Under the pieces are notes generated by a model. That model searched no databases. It saw nothing but the letters and a program-made list of their open reading frames with translations, and was not told the origin of the DNA. Of a stretch of DNA of 64,000 nt, positions 20,671-31,222 are shown one piece after another; the stretch's first letter is position 1, and each line of letters begins with the position of its first letter. A program made the position numbers and the translations under genes. Origin of the DNA: Hyaloraphidium curvatum (Eukaryota; Monoblepharomycota; Hyaloraphidiomycetes; Hyaloraphidiales; Hyaloraphidiaceae); contig JAIVFI010000011.1 in the NCBI GenBank assembly GCA_025558095.1, forward strand, positions 1 to 64,000, given 5' to 3'.

Positions 20671-21715
20671 ATGTCCCAGCGCGTCGAACAGGTCGCCGGG
20701 CACCTCGCCCCCCGCCTCACCAAGCTCTCGCGGTCGGTCGAGGGCCGGGTCGCCGTCGTGACGGGCGCCGCATCGGGGATGGGCAGGGCCACGGCGTTCC
20801 TGTTTGCGGACGAGGGCGCCAGGGTCGCCGTCGTCGACCTGACCAAGGACGGGGTCGACGCCGTCGTGGCGGAGATCGAGGGGCGGTACCCGGGGCGGAG
20901 CCACGGATGGGTGTGCGACGTCGGTGGGGAGCGCGTCGGGCGGCAATGAATTGGGAGGGGGCCTGACCGCGTGTCCGGGCAGCGAACCACGACAGGATCA
21001 AGCAGGTGGTCAGGGAGGTCGCGGAGCGGTTCGGCGGCATCGACATCGTGGGTCCCCGTTCCCGGCTGCCCGAACCCCGTTCTGACGACCGGAACCCCGT
21101 CCCACGGGATCCAACCCGCTCCCTCACCGCCTCCGACGCCAGATCGTGAACAACGCCGGCGTCGGCGGCGGCCGCATGCCCATGCGGGACGGTCCCGCCG
21201 GCGAGGACGAGGCCGAGCGGGTGTGGAGCCTGACGATGGACGTCAACATCACCGCGCACCAGCGCATCATCCGCGCCGCCATGCCGTACCTGCTCAAGTC
21301 GTCCAGCCCGCGGATCGTCAACATCGCGTCGACCGAGGCGGTGGTCGCGACCCCCGCGCTGGCGGCCTACACGGCGGCAAAGACGGCCGTGCTGGGGCTG
21401 ACGCGGTCGCTGGCGGTGGAGCTCGGGCCGACGGGGATCACGGTCAATGCGGTGTGCCCCGGGCCCATCAGGACGGGGATGACGGCGAGGATCAGCGACG
21501 AGCTCAAGGACGTGTACGCCAAACGGAGGGTCCCGCTGCGGAGGTGGGTTGCCGCGGGCAGGGGTGCCGGGATCCAGCTGACGGCCAGCACGGACAGGTA
21601 CGGGGAGCCCGAGGAGGTGGCGCAGATGACGCTCAACCTGTGCCTGCCGGCGTCGTCGTTCGTCAACGGGGCCACCGTCATTGTCGACGGCGGCATGACG
21701 GTCCGCCACACCTGA
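20671..21715 (+). CDS. Short-chain dehydrogenase/reductase (classical SDR)
   Basis: Exons 20671-20923, 20983-21047, 21143-21543 and 21598-21715, 837 nt in total, 278 aa. The Rossmann motif TGAASGMG is at residues 31-38, NNAG at about 109-112, and the catalytic Ser169, Tyr182 and Lys186 are in NIAS and YTAAK. PGPIRTGM and the typical RYGEPEEVA segment follow; the latter is restored by removing a 54-nt intron that would otherwise add an in-frame insertion. FVNGATVIVDGG closes the fold. It should be an NAD(P)H-dependent oxidoreductase on a hydroxyl/carbonyl group; the substrate is not predictable. Asp at the end of the second strand (VAVVDLT) favours NAD over NADP. Confidence 0.92.
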
Positions 21716-21987
21716 TCTGGCCACTCGCTGGTTGTTCCAGGTGCTTTCACTACACCAACGGTGCGATGACTTGAATGTCACGTGCCGAGAGCTCCTGGCC
21801 ATCTCCAAACCCAACATCCATCCCAATCCATCCTCTCCAACCTGCCTGTCGTCTCAACGGATGCCAAATCCCCGCTTTGTGAGGGGGTGGTTCCCCGGAT
21901 CCGTGTTTGGTCCCGCGCGCACGCGACGTCCGCGCCCGGCCAACCGCCCCGAATCCCCAGCAGCACCCCGCCCTCACCCCCGCGGAA

Positions 21988-23538
21988 ATGCGGTTCCGCA
22001 CGCGCGGCGCCCTCGCCCTCTCGGCGCTCTTCCTCGCCGCGTGGCTGACCACCGGCCGCGGCCCCCGCCCGCCCTCCGGCCACCCGCGCGCGCGCCGCTT
22101 CCCCTCGCCGCCGCCGCCCCCGCCCGACCCCCTCGACGCGCTGCCCGCGCCGTACGAGGGCTGGGACGCCGGGCCCGCCCCGCCGACGGCGCTCGACTGG
22201 CGGCTGGTGGCGCGGCTGGCGTACGCGCTGGCGCCGCCGGGCGAGGGCCCCTACCTGAACCCGGACATCGAGTGGCTCGCGCCGTTCCTCGACGCGGACA
22301 GGCAGGTGCGGACCGCCGTGGCCGTGTTTGTCGCGGACCCGGCCAGCGCGGACGCCGCGAGGCTGCTGGTGGCGAGGCTGCTGGCCGGCCGCACGCGGGT
22401 GCGCAGGCGGGACGCGGACGTCGTGGCGGTCCTGTCCACAACAACCCTGCCGCACGACGTCCTCGCCAAGCTGGAGTCGGACCTGCTGAGGGACGCCCCC
22501 TCGGCCGAGGGCGCCCTGCCCGCAGACGGCTCCCCGCCCCACGCCGGCCCGCGCCTGGTCGTCAAGCGCGCCGCCTTCGACCTCGGCGCGGTCCCCGAGC
22601 GCCGCCGCAAGCCGTTCGTCGACCGCTGGCGCGCCGCCTTTTTCAAGCTCAAGGCGTTCGACCCCGCCACCTACGCCGACCCGGAGCTCAGGGCGGCGCG
22701 GGAGCGAAGAGGGCTGCCGGAGCACGACCACGCGCTCGGCGCCGACGCCTCGCTGTTCGCCGCCCCCGACTCGGACAACCCTTACGCGTTGGTGCTCGCC
22801 CTGGACGCCGCCACCCTGCTCGTCAACCAGCCCCCCGACGCTGCATTGGACCGCGCCCTCGCCGTCCTGGAGCGCCGCCTCGTCCGCTGCCTCGCCGCCT
22901 TCCCCCTCTCCCCCGGCGCCTCCCCCCGGCCCTTCCGCGCCTGCGTCGCGCGCGCGTATCCGTTCCACGCGCCCCGCATACGCAGGTGGGAACGCACCTG
23001 GAACGACTCCCTCTCCGCTTCGAGGGGCCAGCGCCGCATCTTCCGCGGCGCGGCGGTGGTGCTGTCCCCCTCGGGCCACCACTTCTCCGGCGCCGTCGCG
23101 CGCGCGCACTCCGAGTGGGGCCGGTGGAAGCAGCTCCGCATGGAGCACGGCGTGCTGAACCACTACTTCGCCGTGCACGACCGGCCCGGCCGGGAGGAAG
23201 ACTACGGCCCCGCGCGGGCACCGCCGGGGGACGCCCACGCGGGGAGATGGGCGGTGCTCCACAACTCGACGTGCTTCTTCCTCAACGCCGACACGGACCG
23301 CGCCCCCAAGGACCCCGCGTGCGCGTGCCTGGTGCACGGGCGGGTGTGGGAGGGCGACAACCCGTGGCACGGGGTGTACAGGGAGGCGTGGAAGGAGGCG
23401 TTCGGCACGCCGGTGCCGGAGCCGTGGGTGCCGCCGCCCGAGCCCGGGAGGGGGAGGGGGAGGGGGGTGAGGGTGGGGGGGATGGTGAAGCCGCAGAGGG
23501 TGGTGCTGAGGGTGGGGGAGGGGGAGGGGAGGAACTGA
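21988..23538 (+). CDS. Type II membrane protein, candidate glycosyltransferase
   Basis: Intronless, 516 aa from the ATG at 21988, which places a signal anchor (ALALSALFLAAWLTT) directly at the N terminus, followed by a Pro-rich stem. The lumenal part contains TAVAVFVADP at its start, then an ERTWNDSL sequon, HHFSGAVARAHSEWGRW, and an NSTCFFLNADTD segment with a possible DxD. The topology and lumenal sequons suit a Golgi enzyme. I cannot assign a CAZy family. The last 50 residues are Gly/Arg/Pro low complexity. Confidence 0.5.
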   Translation: MRFRTRGALALSALFLAAWLTTGRGPRPPSGHPRARRFPSPPPPPPDPLDALPAPYEGWDAGPAPPTALDWRLVARLAYALAPPGEGPYLNPDIEWLAPFLDADRQVRTAVAVFVADPASADAARLLVARLLAGRTRVRRRDADVVAVLSTTTLPHDVLAKLESDLLRDAPSAEGALPADGSPPHAGPRLVVKRAAFDLGAVPERRRKPFVDRWRAAFFKLKAFDPATYADPELRAARERRGLPEHDHALGADASLFAAPDSDNPYALVLALDAATLLVNQPPDAALDRALAVLERRLVRCLAAFPLSPGASPRPFRACVARAYPFHAPRIRRWERTWNDSLSASRGQRRIFRGAAVVLSPSGHHFSGAVARAHSEWGRWKQLRMEHGVLNHYFAVHDRPGREEDYGPARAPPGDAHAGRWAVLHNSTCFFLNADTDRAPKDPACACLVHGRVWEGDNPWHGVYREAWKEAFGTPVPEPWVPPPEPGRGRGRGVRVGGMVKPQRVVLRVGEGEGRN

Positions 23539-24097
23539 TACGGGCGTGCGGGGGGGTGTACATATCATGTACCGCTATCGATCGAGGCATGAATCGGCCC
23601 CGTACGGGTTCGGCAAGGGCCGGTCGACGGGTGGCGGTTCGCGGGGGTTGGCCAAGGAGGCGTCCAGGGACGCTCCGCCGAGTCCGGCCGGTGCCCCAAC
23701 CGTTCTGCTCCCGGTGTGGCCGCGAGCCCTCCCGTCCGCCTGGCAGGCAACCCAGCCGCCGGCGGCGCTCCAGAAGCCCCGGGAAGCCGGCCGGCCGGTG
23801 CGCGCCGGAGCAGCTTCGAGGGTGCGTGGCGAAGCTGCCGCTTGGCTGTGCCGGCTTCGGCCTGCCCCCGGCGGCGCGTTCTTCCGTGGGGACCTGGGAT
23901 ACCCGCCCGAATGCAGCATGCATTGCATGCGCTCATCGTTGGTGGTGTCGGGGATGCGAAACGGACGGGGACGGGGCGGGGCAAGTTGGGTCCCAGATGA
24001 GTCAAGGGTCCCGTGACATGCGGCGGTGCCGCTCCGTGGCCGCCACCGGCAAACACACCAAACAGCATTCGCAGAACACACCTCACATTCCCATTCA
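23539..24097. other. Intergenic region
   Basis: About 560 bp with no recognisable coding sequence. Presumably 3' flank and promoter for the two plus-strand neighbours. Confidence 0.35.
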
Positions 24098-25090
24098 ATG
24101 GCATACGAGCCACCGCGGACGGTCACGCGCGGCCGGTCGGACCCCGGCGGGTTCGGCGCCCCGCAGCGCGGCGAGTCGTGGGTGCGGCAGCTGCTCCCGC
24201 GCGCGGCGTCGGCGGTGCTGGGCGGGGACCGCGACGGGGCGGGGCGGGCGGGGAGCGACGGGACGATGGTGCAACTGTCGGGGGGAATCGGGCCGGGGGC
24301 GTTGCACGGCAAGGCGGACTTTTTCGAGGAGCTGGAGTGGCTCCGGCATGAAAGGGGCCAGGGTGGGCAGCGGCACGCGGACGACGATGCGTCGCAGTGC
24401 TCGGATGCGACGGACATCCCCGAGGAGGGCGGCATCGACTGGGGCCGCGCGCTGGACGGCTCGCTGCCCCGGCCCGCATCCCCTCCCCGGGCGCCGCCCC
24501 CCGTCTTGGCACCCCGCGCCCTCACGCCGCCCGCCGCCTCCCGCCGCTTCGTGCGCTCCTGGCCGCCCGGCGCACGGCTGCACCGCGGGCCGGACCCGGC
24601 GAGGTCGCTCTCCCCCGACTGGCGCCCCGAGTCGCCCGCGAGCAGCCTCGCGTGCGAGTCGCCGATGGCCTCGCCGTGCTCGGACGGCGCGTACCCGCTG
24701 CCGGACCCGCGGCACGCGTTCCTCCCCTGGTCGTCGGGCGCCGCCGCCTCCCCCGGCGGCGGACCCCGTCACACCGAGGACGGCCACGCCAAGGTCGCCT
24801 TTGCGCAGGAAGTCCTCGTCTGGCCCACCTACGCCCCCTCTTCCTACTCCCGCGGCCTCTCCCCCGACACCGCGGACCGCATCCTCGCCGAGGGCCTCGC
24901 GGACCTGCGCGAGGAGGGGATGCTCCCCCTGTCCGGCCCGCCGTGCGCTTGCCAGGCGTGCAGGGAGCGGAGGGGCGAGTGCGAGCAGCGCAGGTGGATG
25001 GAGGGCAGCGTGCAGGGGATGCCGGATCTGAGGAGGTACTGGAAGGAGGGGTGGGAGGGCGCGGGGAAGCCGGGGTGGCCGGCGGACTAG
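24098..25090 (+). CDS. Regulatory protein with PP1-docking-like motif
   Basis: Intronless, 330 aa from the ATG at 24098. Mostly disordered, Pro/Ser/Asp-rich. Around residues 230-255 the sequence KVAFAQEVLVWPTYAPSSYS combines an RVxF-like PP1-binding motif with the V-x-x-TY-x-x-x-x-Y pattern found in many fungal regulatory proteins. A short Cys cluster (CACQACRERRGEC) follows, then a Trp-rich tail. A phosphatase-targeting or similar scaffold role is inference. No enzymatic domain is visible. Confidence 0.5.
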   Translation: MAYEPPRTVTRGRSDPGGFGAPQRGESWVRQLLPRAASAVLGGDRDGAGRAGSDGTMVQLSGGIGPGALHGKADFFEELEWLRHERGQGGQRHADDDASQCSDATDIPEEGGIDWGRALDGSLPRPASPPRAPPPVLAPRALTPPAASRRFVRSWPPGARLHRGPDPARSLSPDWRPESPASSLACESPMASPCSDGAYPLPDPRHAFLPWSSGAAASPGGGPRHTEDGHAKVAFAQEVLVWPTYAPSSYSRGLSPDTADRILAEGLADLREEGMLPLSGPPCACQACRERRGECEQRRWMEGSVQGMPDLRRYWKEGWEGAGKPGWPAD

Positions 25091-25321
25091 GCGGGCGCGG
25101 GGCGTCCGGTGCCGATGGATGGCGCGCGGATGCGGGAGATGCTCGAGATATATGGATATGCTGAAATCTGATTACATCGCTTGTTTGACTGCCCGGTCTT
25201 GGATGGCGGTCCCAAGGGCACCTATCGGAAGTTCCAGACGGGCGACGGACGATCTATTCCACCCCGGCACCGCGATCCAACATCAGCCCCGCGTCCCACT
25301 TCATCCGCTCGGCCGCGCCCT

Positions 25322-25900
25322 TCAGGCCTCGGCTTCGATAAGCCTGTCGTCCCCGCCGAACGCCTTGGGCGTGTTGACGAACTTTGGCAGCCCGTCCTTG
25401 ATCTGCGCCGGCTGGATCCCCTGCTTGCCGGCGTCCTCGACGTAGATGTGCGCCGTCGGCTTGAACCACGACTTGTCCTCGGCCTGGGCGGGGAACAGCG
25501 CGACCATGCCGCCGACCTTGGAGCACATGCGCGTGCCGCACTTGGCGCACGAGAAGCGGGTGGCGCCGTTGATCTTTTCGGTCACGCGGACCTGGACGAG
25601 CTCGCCGGTCTGTTTGGGCGGGGTGAGGCCGGGCCCGGCGGCGGCGCCCGCGGTCGGGTCCCACCTCCTCGGTCTGGGTCTCCATCCACAGGCCGAGCGC
25701 CTCGACGGGCGCCGAGATGGAGCGCTGGCACGAGTTGCACCAGCAGAAGAGGCAGGCGATGGGATCGCCTTTGGCCACGAAGGTCGTGCTGCGGCGGGGC
25801 GGCAGGGGGCGGCGCGGCGGGAGACAGTGAGGCCCGGCGCGGTTCGGCAGAGGAAAAGCGGTACGCACGCCTTGCAGGGGCACTGGAAGGTGACGGACAT
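25322..25900 (-). CDS. GFA-domain protein (CENP-V/GFA superfamily) 1
   Basis: Exons 25869-25900, 25665-25788 and 25322-25609 (minus), 444 nt, 147 aa. Zinc ligands match the family: Cys7 and Cys9 (CPC), then Cys23/26/28/31 (CLFCWCNSC), and a late SCAKCGTRMC. The first exon is only 32 nt and carries CPCKA. The family includes S-(hydroxymethyl)glutathione synthase-like proteins but most members are of unknown substrate. The C-terminal part (HIYVEDAGKQGIQ...) is typical. It is divergent from a second GFA gene at 26673 across a 772-bp promoter with a perfect CRE palindrome. Confidence 0.85.
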   Translation of the reverse strand: MSVTFQCPCKACVPLFLCRTAPGLTVSRRAAPCRPAAARPSWPKAIPSPASSAGATRASAPSRRPSRRSACGWRPRPRRWDPTAGAAAGPGLTPPKQTGELVQVRVTEKINGATRFSCAKCGTRMCSKVGGMVALFPAQAEDKSWFKPTAHIYVEDAGKQGIQPAQIKDGLPKFVNTPKAFGGDDRLIEAEA

Positions 25901-26672
25901 TCTGCGCTTCGCGATGTAGATGCTTCGGCTGCGAAGGACTGCTTCGCGGTCAGCGAACGGTTGGGTCGGCTCGGGGTCTGCCGGGGATGCCGCCGACCCG
26001 CAACCTTCATCCAGGAGACCTCCACCGGTTCTACGTTCATTGCCTGCTTTGCTGGAGGTATCGCTGATTTTGCAATCCCGTTGGATTTGCTTTGGATTGA
26101 CCCCTGCTACTTTGGTATGCGGTGGCTCGGCAGTCACCTGCGCCTTGGCGTTGCGCGTGGTCCTGGCGCAGGCATCGGCGGGTCGCAATATGGCGTGGGA
26201 TACTCGTAGCGAGGCACTCCAACTTTGGTTTGTGACTGCAGCAGATGAATCGCAGAGTTTTCCACGCCCGAACGCGCAGGACAGTGAGGCGCCAAGGACG
26301 GTTGGCGCGAAATCGATCCAGGTTGCCCGCCACTGGCCCATCCGCCCATGCTAGCCTCCGCTTCTTGACGTCAAGAAGCACCTTTACGCAGCGGAAGTAC
26401 CCAGGAGCCGCGTCCAGGCTTGTCCGATTTCCTGGAAGAGCTTTCGAAAACGTCACTTACCATCGCGCTGCCAGGACAGCAGCTCTGCATTGGATAACGT
26501 CATTGCGAGTGAGTGCAATTTGTCAACGAGAATCCAAGTAGACGCCGTCCCGTCGTCGTACTTAGGGGCGGGTCAGGCGCGGCGAGTAGGCGCGTCGCAA
26601 TTGTCCAATTGTCTCCCCTTCCCTCCCGCCTCCTTTCCTCTTCCGCTCCATCCCCGGCAGCCCCTCTCCGTG
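25901..26672. promoter_or_regulatory. Divergent promoter of the two GFA genes
   Basis: The region lies between two head-to-head GFA genes. It contains a perfect 20-bp palindrome centred on TGACGTCA at 26360-26379 and lower GC than surrounding coding DNA. No ORF with recognisable protein is present. Confidence 0.55.
26360..26379. promoter_or_regulatory. CRE-centred perfect palindrome
   Basis: GCTTCTTGACGTCAAGAAGC equals its own reverse complement and is centred on the bZIP (CREB/ATF) site TGACGTCA. It lies about 300 bp from the plus-strand start and 460 bp from the minus-strand start. Confidence 0.6.
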
Positions 26673-27216
26673 ATGGCCGAAGTCATCACCGGCTCGTGCA
26701 ACTGCGGCAAAGTCAGCTACGAGATCGCCGGCGACATCGCCGGTGCGCCGCCCTCCTTTGCCCCCCCTCCCCCGCCCTCACCGTCTCCCCCATCCCTGCC
26801 AGCCAACGTCCTCTGCCACTGCCCCAACTGCCGCAAATCCGGCGGCGGCGCCTTCTCCGTGAACCTCATCGTGCCCGAGGCCATCCTCACCCTCAAGGGC
26901 GAGCTCAAGGCGTACGAGGACCCCAACACGGACAGCGGCAAGCCGCTGTACCGCAAGTTCTGCCCCAACTGCGGGGGCAACATCGGCTCCTGGATCCCCG
27001 CCGCGCCGGGGCTGGTGTTCCTCAAGGCCGGGACGGTGGACGACAAGTTTGCCGTGGGTCCCTGCCCCGCCCGCCGGCCCTGGCGGAGCGCTGACTCCCC
27101 GGCGCCCGCGTCGGCAGGGCAAGATCCCCAAGCCCAGCAAGCAGGTCTTCACCGAGACGCAGTGGTTCACGGCGGACCACCTCGACGTCGCGGACAAGGC
27201 CCAGCGCGGGACCTAA
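26673..27216 (+). CDS. GFA-domain protein (CENP-V/GFA superfamily) 2
   Basis: Exons 26673-26742, 26803-27053 and 27118-27216, 420 nt, 139 aa. CNCG (Cys9, Cys11), CHCPNC (Cys28, 30, 33) and FCPNCGGNIGSW supply the zinc-binding cysteines. The first intron (60 nt) is in frame and encodes a Pro/Ser run if retained, so removal is supported by family alignment. A late KIPKPSKQVFTETQWF segment is typical of fungal GFA proteins. The paralogue at 25322 diverges from it. It converges on the BVMO gene with 90 bp between stops. Confidence 0.87.
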
Positions 27217-27306
27217 GGGCTCCCCGGACGGGCCGCCCACCATGTACTCGGACGCAGGAGCATAATCCTATCGTTGCCAACGGCGTACATACGGCCCCCG
27301 CGGAGC

Positions 27307-29568
27307 TCACTTGCCCAGCACGCACCCCTCGTACCCCTTCTCCCGCACCTCCCGGCACTTGGCGGCGTAGGGCGGGTATCCCAGCAGCGGCATGAACACC
27401 CGGACCTGCACCGCACGTCCATCAGCTCCCTTCCCCGCCGCCGGCACGCCGCGGGCCCCACCTTGCCGGGGATGTTGGCGCCCAGGTACCACGAGTTGCA
27501 GGTAGGGTAGACCGAGTACCCGGCGACCGTGTTGACGTGCCCCACCCACGCGTCCTGCGCGTCCAAGGTCGCTTCGATGGTGCTGATGCCCTTGGAGTCG
27601 AGGTCCTTGATGGTGTCGGCGATCCATTCCACGCTGGGCCGGGGAGGGTCAGCGCGGGTCGGGCCGGCGTGTGGGGAGGGGCCTACTGCTGCTCGATCGA
27701 GGTCATCATGTTGGTGAGCACGCTCGGGGACCCGGGGCCCGCAATGTGGTACACTGCGAGGGGAGGCGATCATGAGGCGGTCCGCGGACGGCGCGCCGCG
27801 CGGACGCACTGTTGGGGAACCCGTGGATGAGCAGGCCCAGGTACGTGGCCGGCCCTGCCTCCCACGCCTTCTTGAGGGTCAGCCCGTCGCGGCCGGTGAT
27901 GCTGATCTTGTCCAGGGAGCCCGTCATGGCGTCGAACTGCCGGCAATCATCAGCACGCGGTCCGTCAGGCCGGGGGAAGGCAGCCCACCCCGATGGCCGT
28001 GACGATCGCGTCGAACGGCCCGAACTCGGACCCGTCCTCGAGCCGGACCACGCCCTCCTTGCCGCCGGCGTAGGTGATCGGGCGGACCTTGATCGAGATG
28101 AGCTTGACGTTGGGGCGGTTGTAGGTGATGTAGTAGTCCGTGTCGACGCAGAGGCGCTTGCACGCGACGGGGTAGTCGCTGTGGAAGGGAGGGAGTGTGA
28201 GGGAAGGGACAGCGCGGTCGCGCTGTGCGAGCCCACGGGCAGAGGAGCTGTGCCGTCTCCTGGTCCTTGACCATCGACTTGATCTTGCGGTGGAACCAGT
28301 CCTGCCCGACGCCGTGAGCTGCTGTCCGAACCCAAACGGTCGCCCAACGACCCACCTTGACGTAGTCGTTGCACACCGGGTTGGTGATAACGTCCGCCCA
28401 AGCAAACATGATCCCCGCGCCGCCCTCCTCCCACCCCGCATCCAGGATCTTGTCCCGCTCCTCCGCCGGCGTGTCGGCAAACATGTTTGTCGGGTTCGGG
28501 AACGTCCCCGCGCCGAAGCCCTGGAGCTGCGAGAGGGCCTTGATCTCGTCGTACCGCTGCTTCTGCGATGCCAGCTGCTCGGGGGTGAGCTTGGCGTTGT
28601 TGGCGGGGACCGAGTAGGTGGGGGTGCGCTGGAAGACGGTGACCTGGTCGGCCTGGGCGGCGATGACGGGGATTGACTGGACCGCGGACTGCCGAATCCG
28701 TCAGCCTGCTGTACCCAGACCGTCGGTCTGGATGTTGCCCACCGATCCCGTCCCGATCACCGCGACCCTCTTCCCCGTAAAGTCGACGCCCTCCCGCGGC
28801 CAGAGGCCGGTGTGGTACGACTCGCCCTTGAACTCGTCCAGCCCCGGGAACCTGGGCATCTGCGGCGCCGACAGGCACCCCGTCGCCAGCACGAGGTGGC
28901 GCCCCTTCCACGTCTGGGACTCCTTGGCGCCGCCCTTGGGGTGGTGCTCGACCTCGAGCGACCACCGCTTCGCCGCGTCGTCCCATTTCGCGGCCTTGAC
29001 GGTCGTCTCGAACTGCACGACGGGCTCGAGCTTCCACCGGCCAAAGACGTGCTTGATGTAGGACATGAGCTCCGGCTGGGGCGCGTACTTCTCGCTCCAC
29101 TCCCTGCCAGCCCGCCGTCAGCGCGCGGAACGGCCGCGGTCGCCGCACGAACACGCACCAGTCCGAATAGAGCCCGCTGTCACACTTGTACGAGTAGTCC
29201 GAGCTTGGCACGTCCACGCGGGCGCCGGGATAGCGGTTCCAGTTCCACGTGCCGCCAGCTTCATCGCTCCTTTCGAACGAGCGGACCGTCTTGCCGTCGG
29301 CGCGGAGGCGGTTGCACATGTACATGCCCGCGAACCCGGAGCCCACGACGAGGCTGGGTGGGCCACAGAGGAGAGCGCATTGTAGGTAGAAGGATGGGGT
29401 GTGCGGTAGGAAAGGCAGAGCGCGGGCGTGCAGAGGGCGGGCAGGCGGTGGGGGACAGGGTCGCGAAAGGCGACGTCCGGGGCAGGCGGGAGACTCAGGA
29501 AGGGCGCCGGGCGGGGCGGAGTCGGATACCAACACGTCCAGGACTTCGTCCTTGTCTGCGACCGTCAT
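27307..29568 (-). CDS. Baeyer-Villiger monooxygenase (cyclohexanone monooxygenase type)
   Basis: Ten exons (minus): 29534-29568, 29159-29353, 28743-29103, 28356-28688, 28237-28301, 27989-28178, 27810-27936, 27687-27753, 27462-27633, 27307-27405. The sum is 1644 nt, 547 aa. The FAD Rossmann motif (VVGSGFAG) is at about residues 13-20, GGTWNWNRYPGARVD follows, the BVMO fingerprint FKGESYHTGLWP is at about 168-179, and the NADPH motif GTGSSA at about 194-199 is created across a splice. The C terminus has GFPNMYHIAGPGSPS and QHVEWIADTI, both characteristic. It should convert ketones to esters or lactones with NADPH and O2, presumably in the cytosol. Exon 1 uses an unusual GTTGGT donor, chosen because it alone gives DVLVVGSG. 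No break is seen. Confidence 0.93.
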
Positions 29569-30216
29569 CTTGGGCGACACGGAGCGAGTTGGGAGCAGCG
29601 GGGTTCTTGGGAGACGGGTTGGCGCTGCGTCGGGCGCTGTGGCAAAGGCCGGCGCGGCCCATTGTGGCAAGTTGGATCGTACAGGGGGCGGACATGGATC
29701 GGCGAATGGATTGCAAGTACATAAATCATACAATGCGTGTGCAAGCTGTTGGTCGAATTGGGTTGGACGCGCCGCCCGGGTGGCCTTTCGAGCGGCGTGT
29801 AGTGTAGCCGCTCCTGCATGCACGCTTGACTTGGAGCTCGTTTCGGTCTGCTCGAAGTCCGGCCGCCGGCGGCCGGAGTTCGCGGACTACGGGATCTTCC
29901 ATTTCTGGTGAGGTTGGCGTACCCTTGCGGCCCCTTGAGTTGTCCTGCCGCTCCAAAAGGCTGCCTGCGCGGTTTCGGCCAGCGTCAACTTGACGGAGCT
30001 CAGAAGAGAAAAGGGGAGACCAGACGTATTTGAATCTGTGGAACCAGCTTGCTTAGCTGGATGGCAGTCTATCTATCGTGACTTTCAACGCCACAAGCAA
30101 TGATTCCGCCCCGAGACCGATCGTTCGCTAGCATCGTCTCATAAAACCAGTGCTTCGCAATGTCCGCTCCATTGGCGACAATCCGGTCCCTTCCAACGTC
30201 CGACCGTCCGGCCCAA
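29569..30216. other. Intergenic region upstream of the BVMO
   Basis: 648 bp, promoter side of the BVMO and 3' flank of the SET gene. No coding-like sequence. Confidence 0.35.
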
Positions 30217-30753
30217 TCAGTCCTCCGCGACGAGCTGCGGCATCTCCACGGCCGCCATCGCCTTGATGTGGTCCGACGCATGCTTCAGCAGGCCCCTTGC
30301 CGTCTCGGGGTCCCGTGCCGCCAGCAGCTTGAACCCCTCCACCCTGCCGCGGCAAACATCGGCGCCGCAGCGGCAGTCGAACGGTTCCGCCATCTCCCAC
30401 TCGGTCGAGTCGTAGTCGAACGAAAGCACCTCGCCCGCAGCGACATCCCTGATGGCCACCAACGAAAGCTCGACCTCGGCCCCGGGCACGTCGAGGGGCG
30501 GCACCGGCCCGTGCTCGATCCTCGCAGCGGGGCCGCACGAGTGCGCCGTGAACATAAGCGGCGCCGTGACGTCGGCGTGCGCGGTGGGCGACACCTCGAT
30601 GGTGAACACGGTGGGCGAGGAGCGCAGCGGGGCGCGCTGGGCGAGCGCGACGGTGCCGGCGGCGAGAGGCGAGTTGGCGACGACGGCGCGGCCAATGTCG
30701 GGGAAGGCGTCGACGCGCACGAGCGGGAACTCGGGGAAGCGCTGGGTGGCCAT
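30217..30753 (-). CDS. Small SET-domain protein
   Basis: Intronless, 178 aa. It has the C-terminal half of a SET domain: IRDVAAGEVLSFDYDSTEWEM in two parts, then a post-SET-like cysteine cluster CRCGADVCRGRVEGF. The usual NHSCxPN motif appears as AHSCGPAA, missing the first Asn and the last Asn. Members of this short fungal SET group are thought to be lysine methyltransferases, but the substitution at the AdoMet site makes activity uncertain. A TATA box precedes the gene by about 50 bp. Confidence 0.75.
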   Translation of the reverse strand: MATQRFPEFPLVRVDAFPDIGRAVVANSPLAAGTVALAQRAPLRSSPTVFTIEVSPTAHADVTAPLMFTAHSCGPAARIEHGPVPPLDVPGAEVELSLVAIRDVAAGEVLSFDYDSTEWEMAEPFDCRCGADVCRGRVEGFKLLAARDPETARGLLKHASDHIKAMAAVEMPQLVAED

Positions 30754-31222
30754 CGCGGAGCAGGTGCAGGGGATGCGATGGAGGGAAGTGTGCGATGCAC
30801 GGGCCTTTTATAGTGTGGGGACGGGGCAACTTGGCCGCCGGGGCGGCCGGTGCTGTGCGGGCCGAGATGATCCGGGCCGACCCTCAGCCGTCGGACCAGC
30901 ACGACCCAACGGCGTTCCGAACCCCATTTTGCGGCGTCATTCTGATTCGGGTAGGCTCGTCGGATCCTTTCTGACGACTTTTGCGGTGAGCTGCCTGCTC
31001 AAGGCTGAATCCGTGGCTGGACAGCCGTTTGGCGATGCTCAGACTTTAGCTGGGCAGTTCGCCACCGAGAGCGCGGACGACCAGGATCAACCGAGCAACA
31101 CGGCACGACTCCTCTAAGGAGTTGGATCCTAAGGCTGCACTACATCCCCGGATGGGCAAGCACTTCCAAGACTCGCAGCAGCTGATTCCGTCAACCGTAC
31201 GATCCCAGCCCAACAACTCCGA
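30754..31222. other. Intergenic region upstream of the small SET gene
   Basis: 469 bp, containing the TATA box of the SET gene and the 3' flank of the FMO. Nothing else noted. Confidence 0.35.
30804..30812 (-). promoter_or_regulatory. TATA box of the small SET gene
   Basis: On the minus strand TATAAAAGG lies about 50 bp upstream of the ATG at 30753. Confidence 0.55.
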
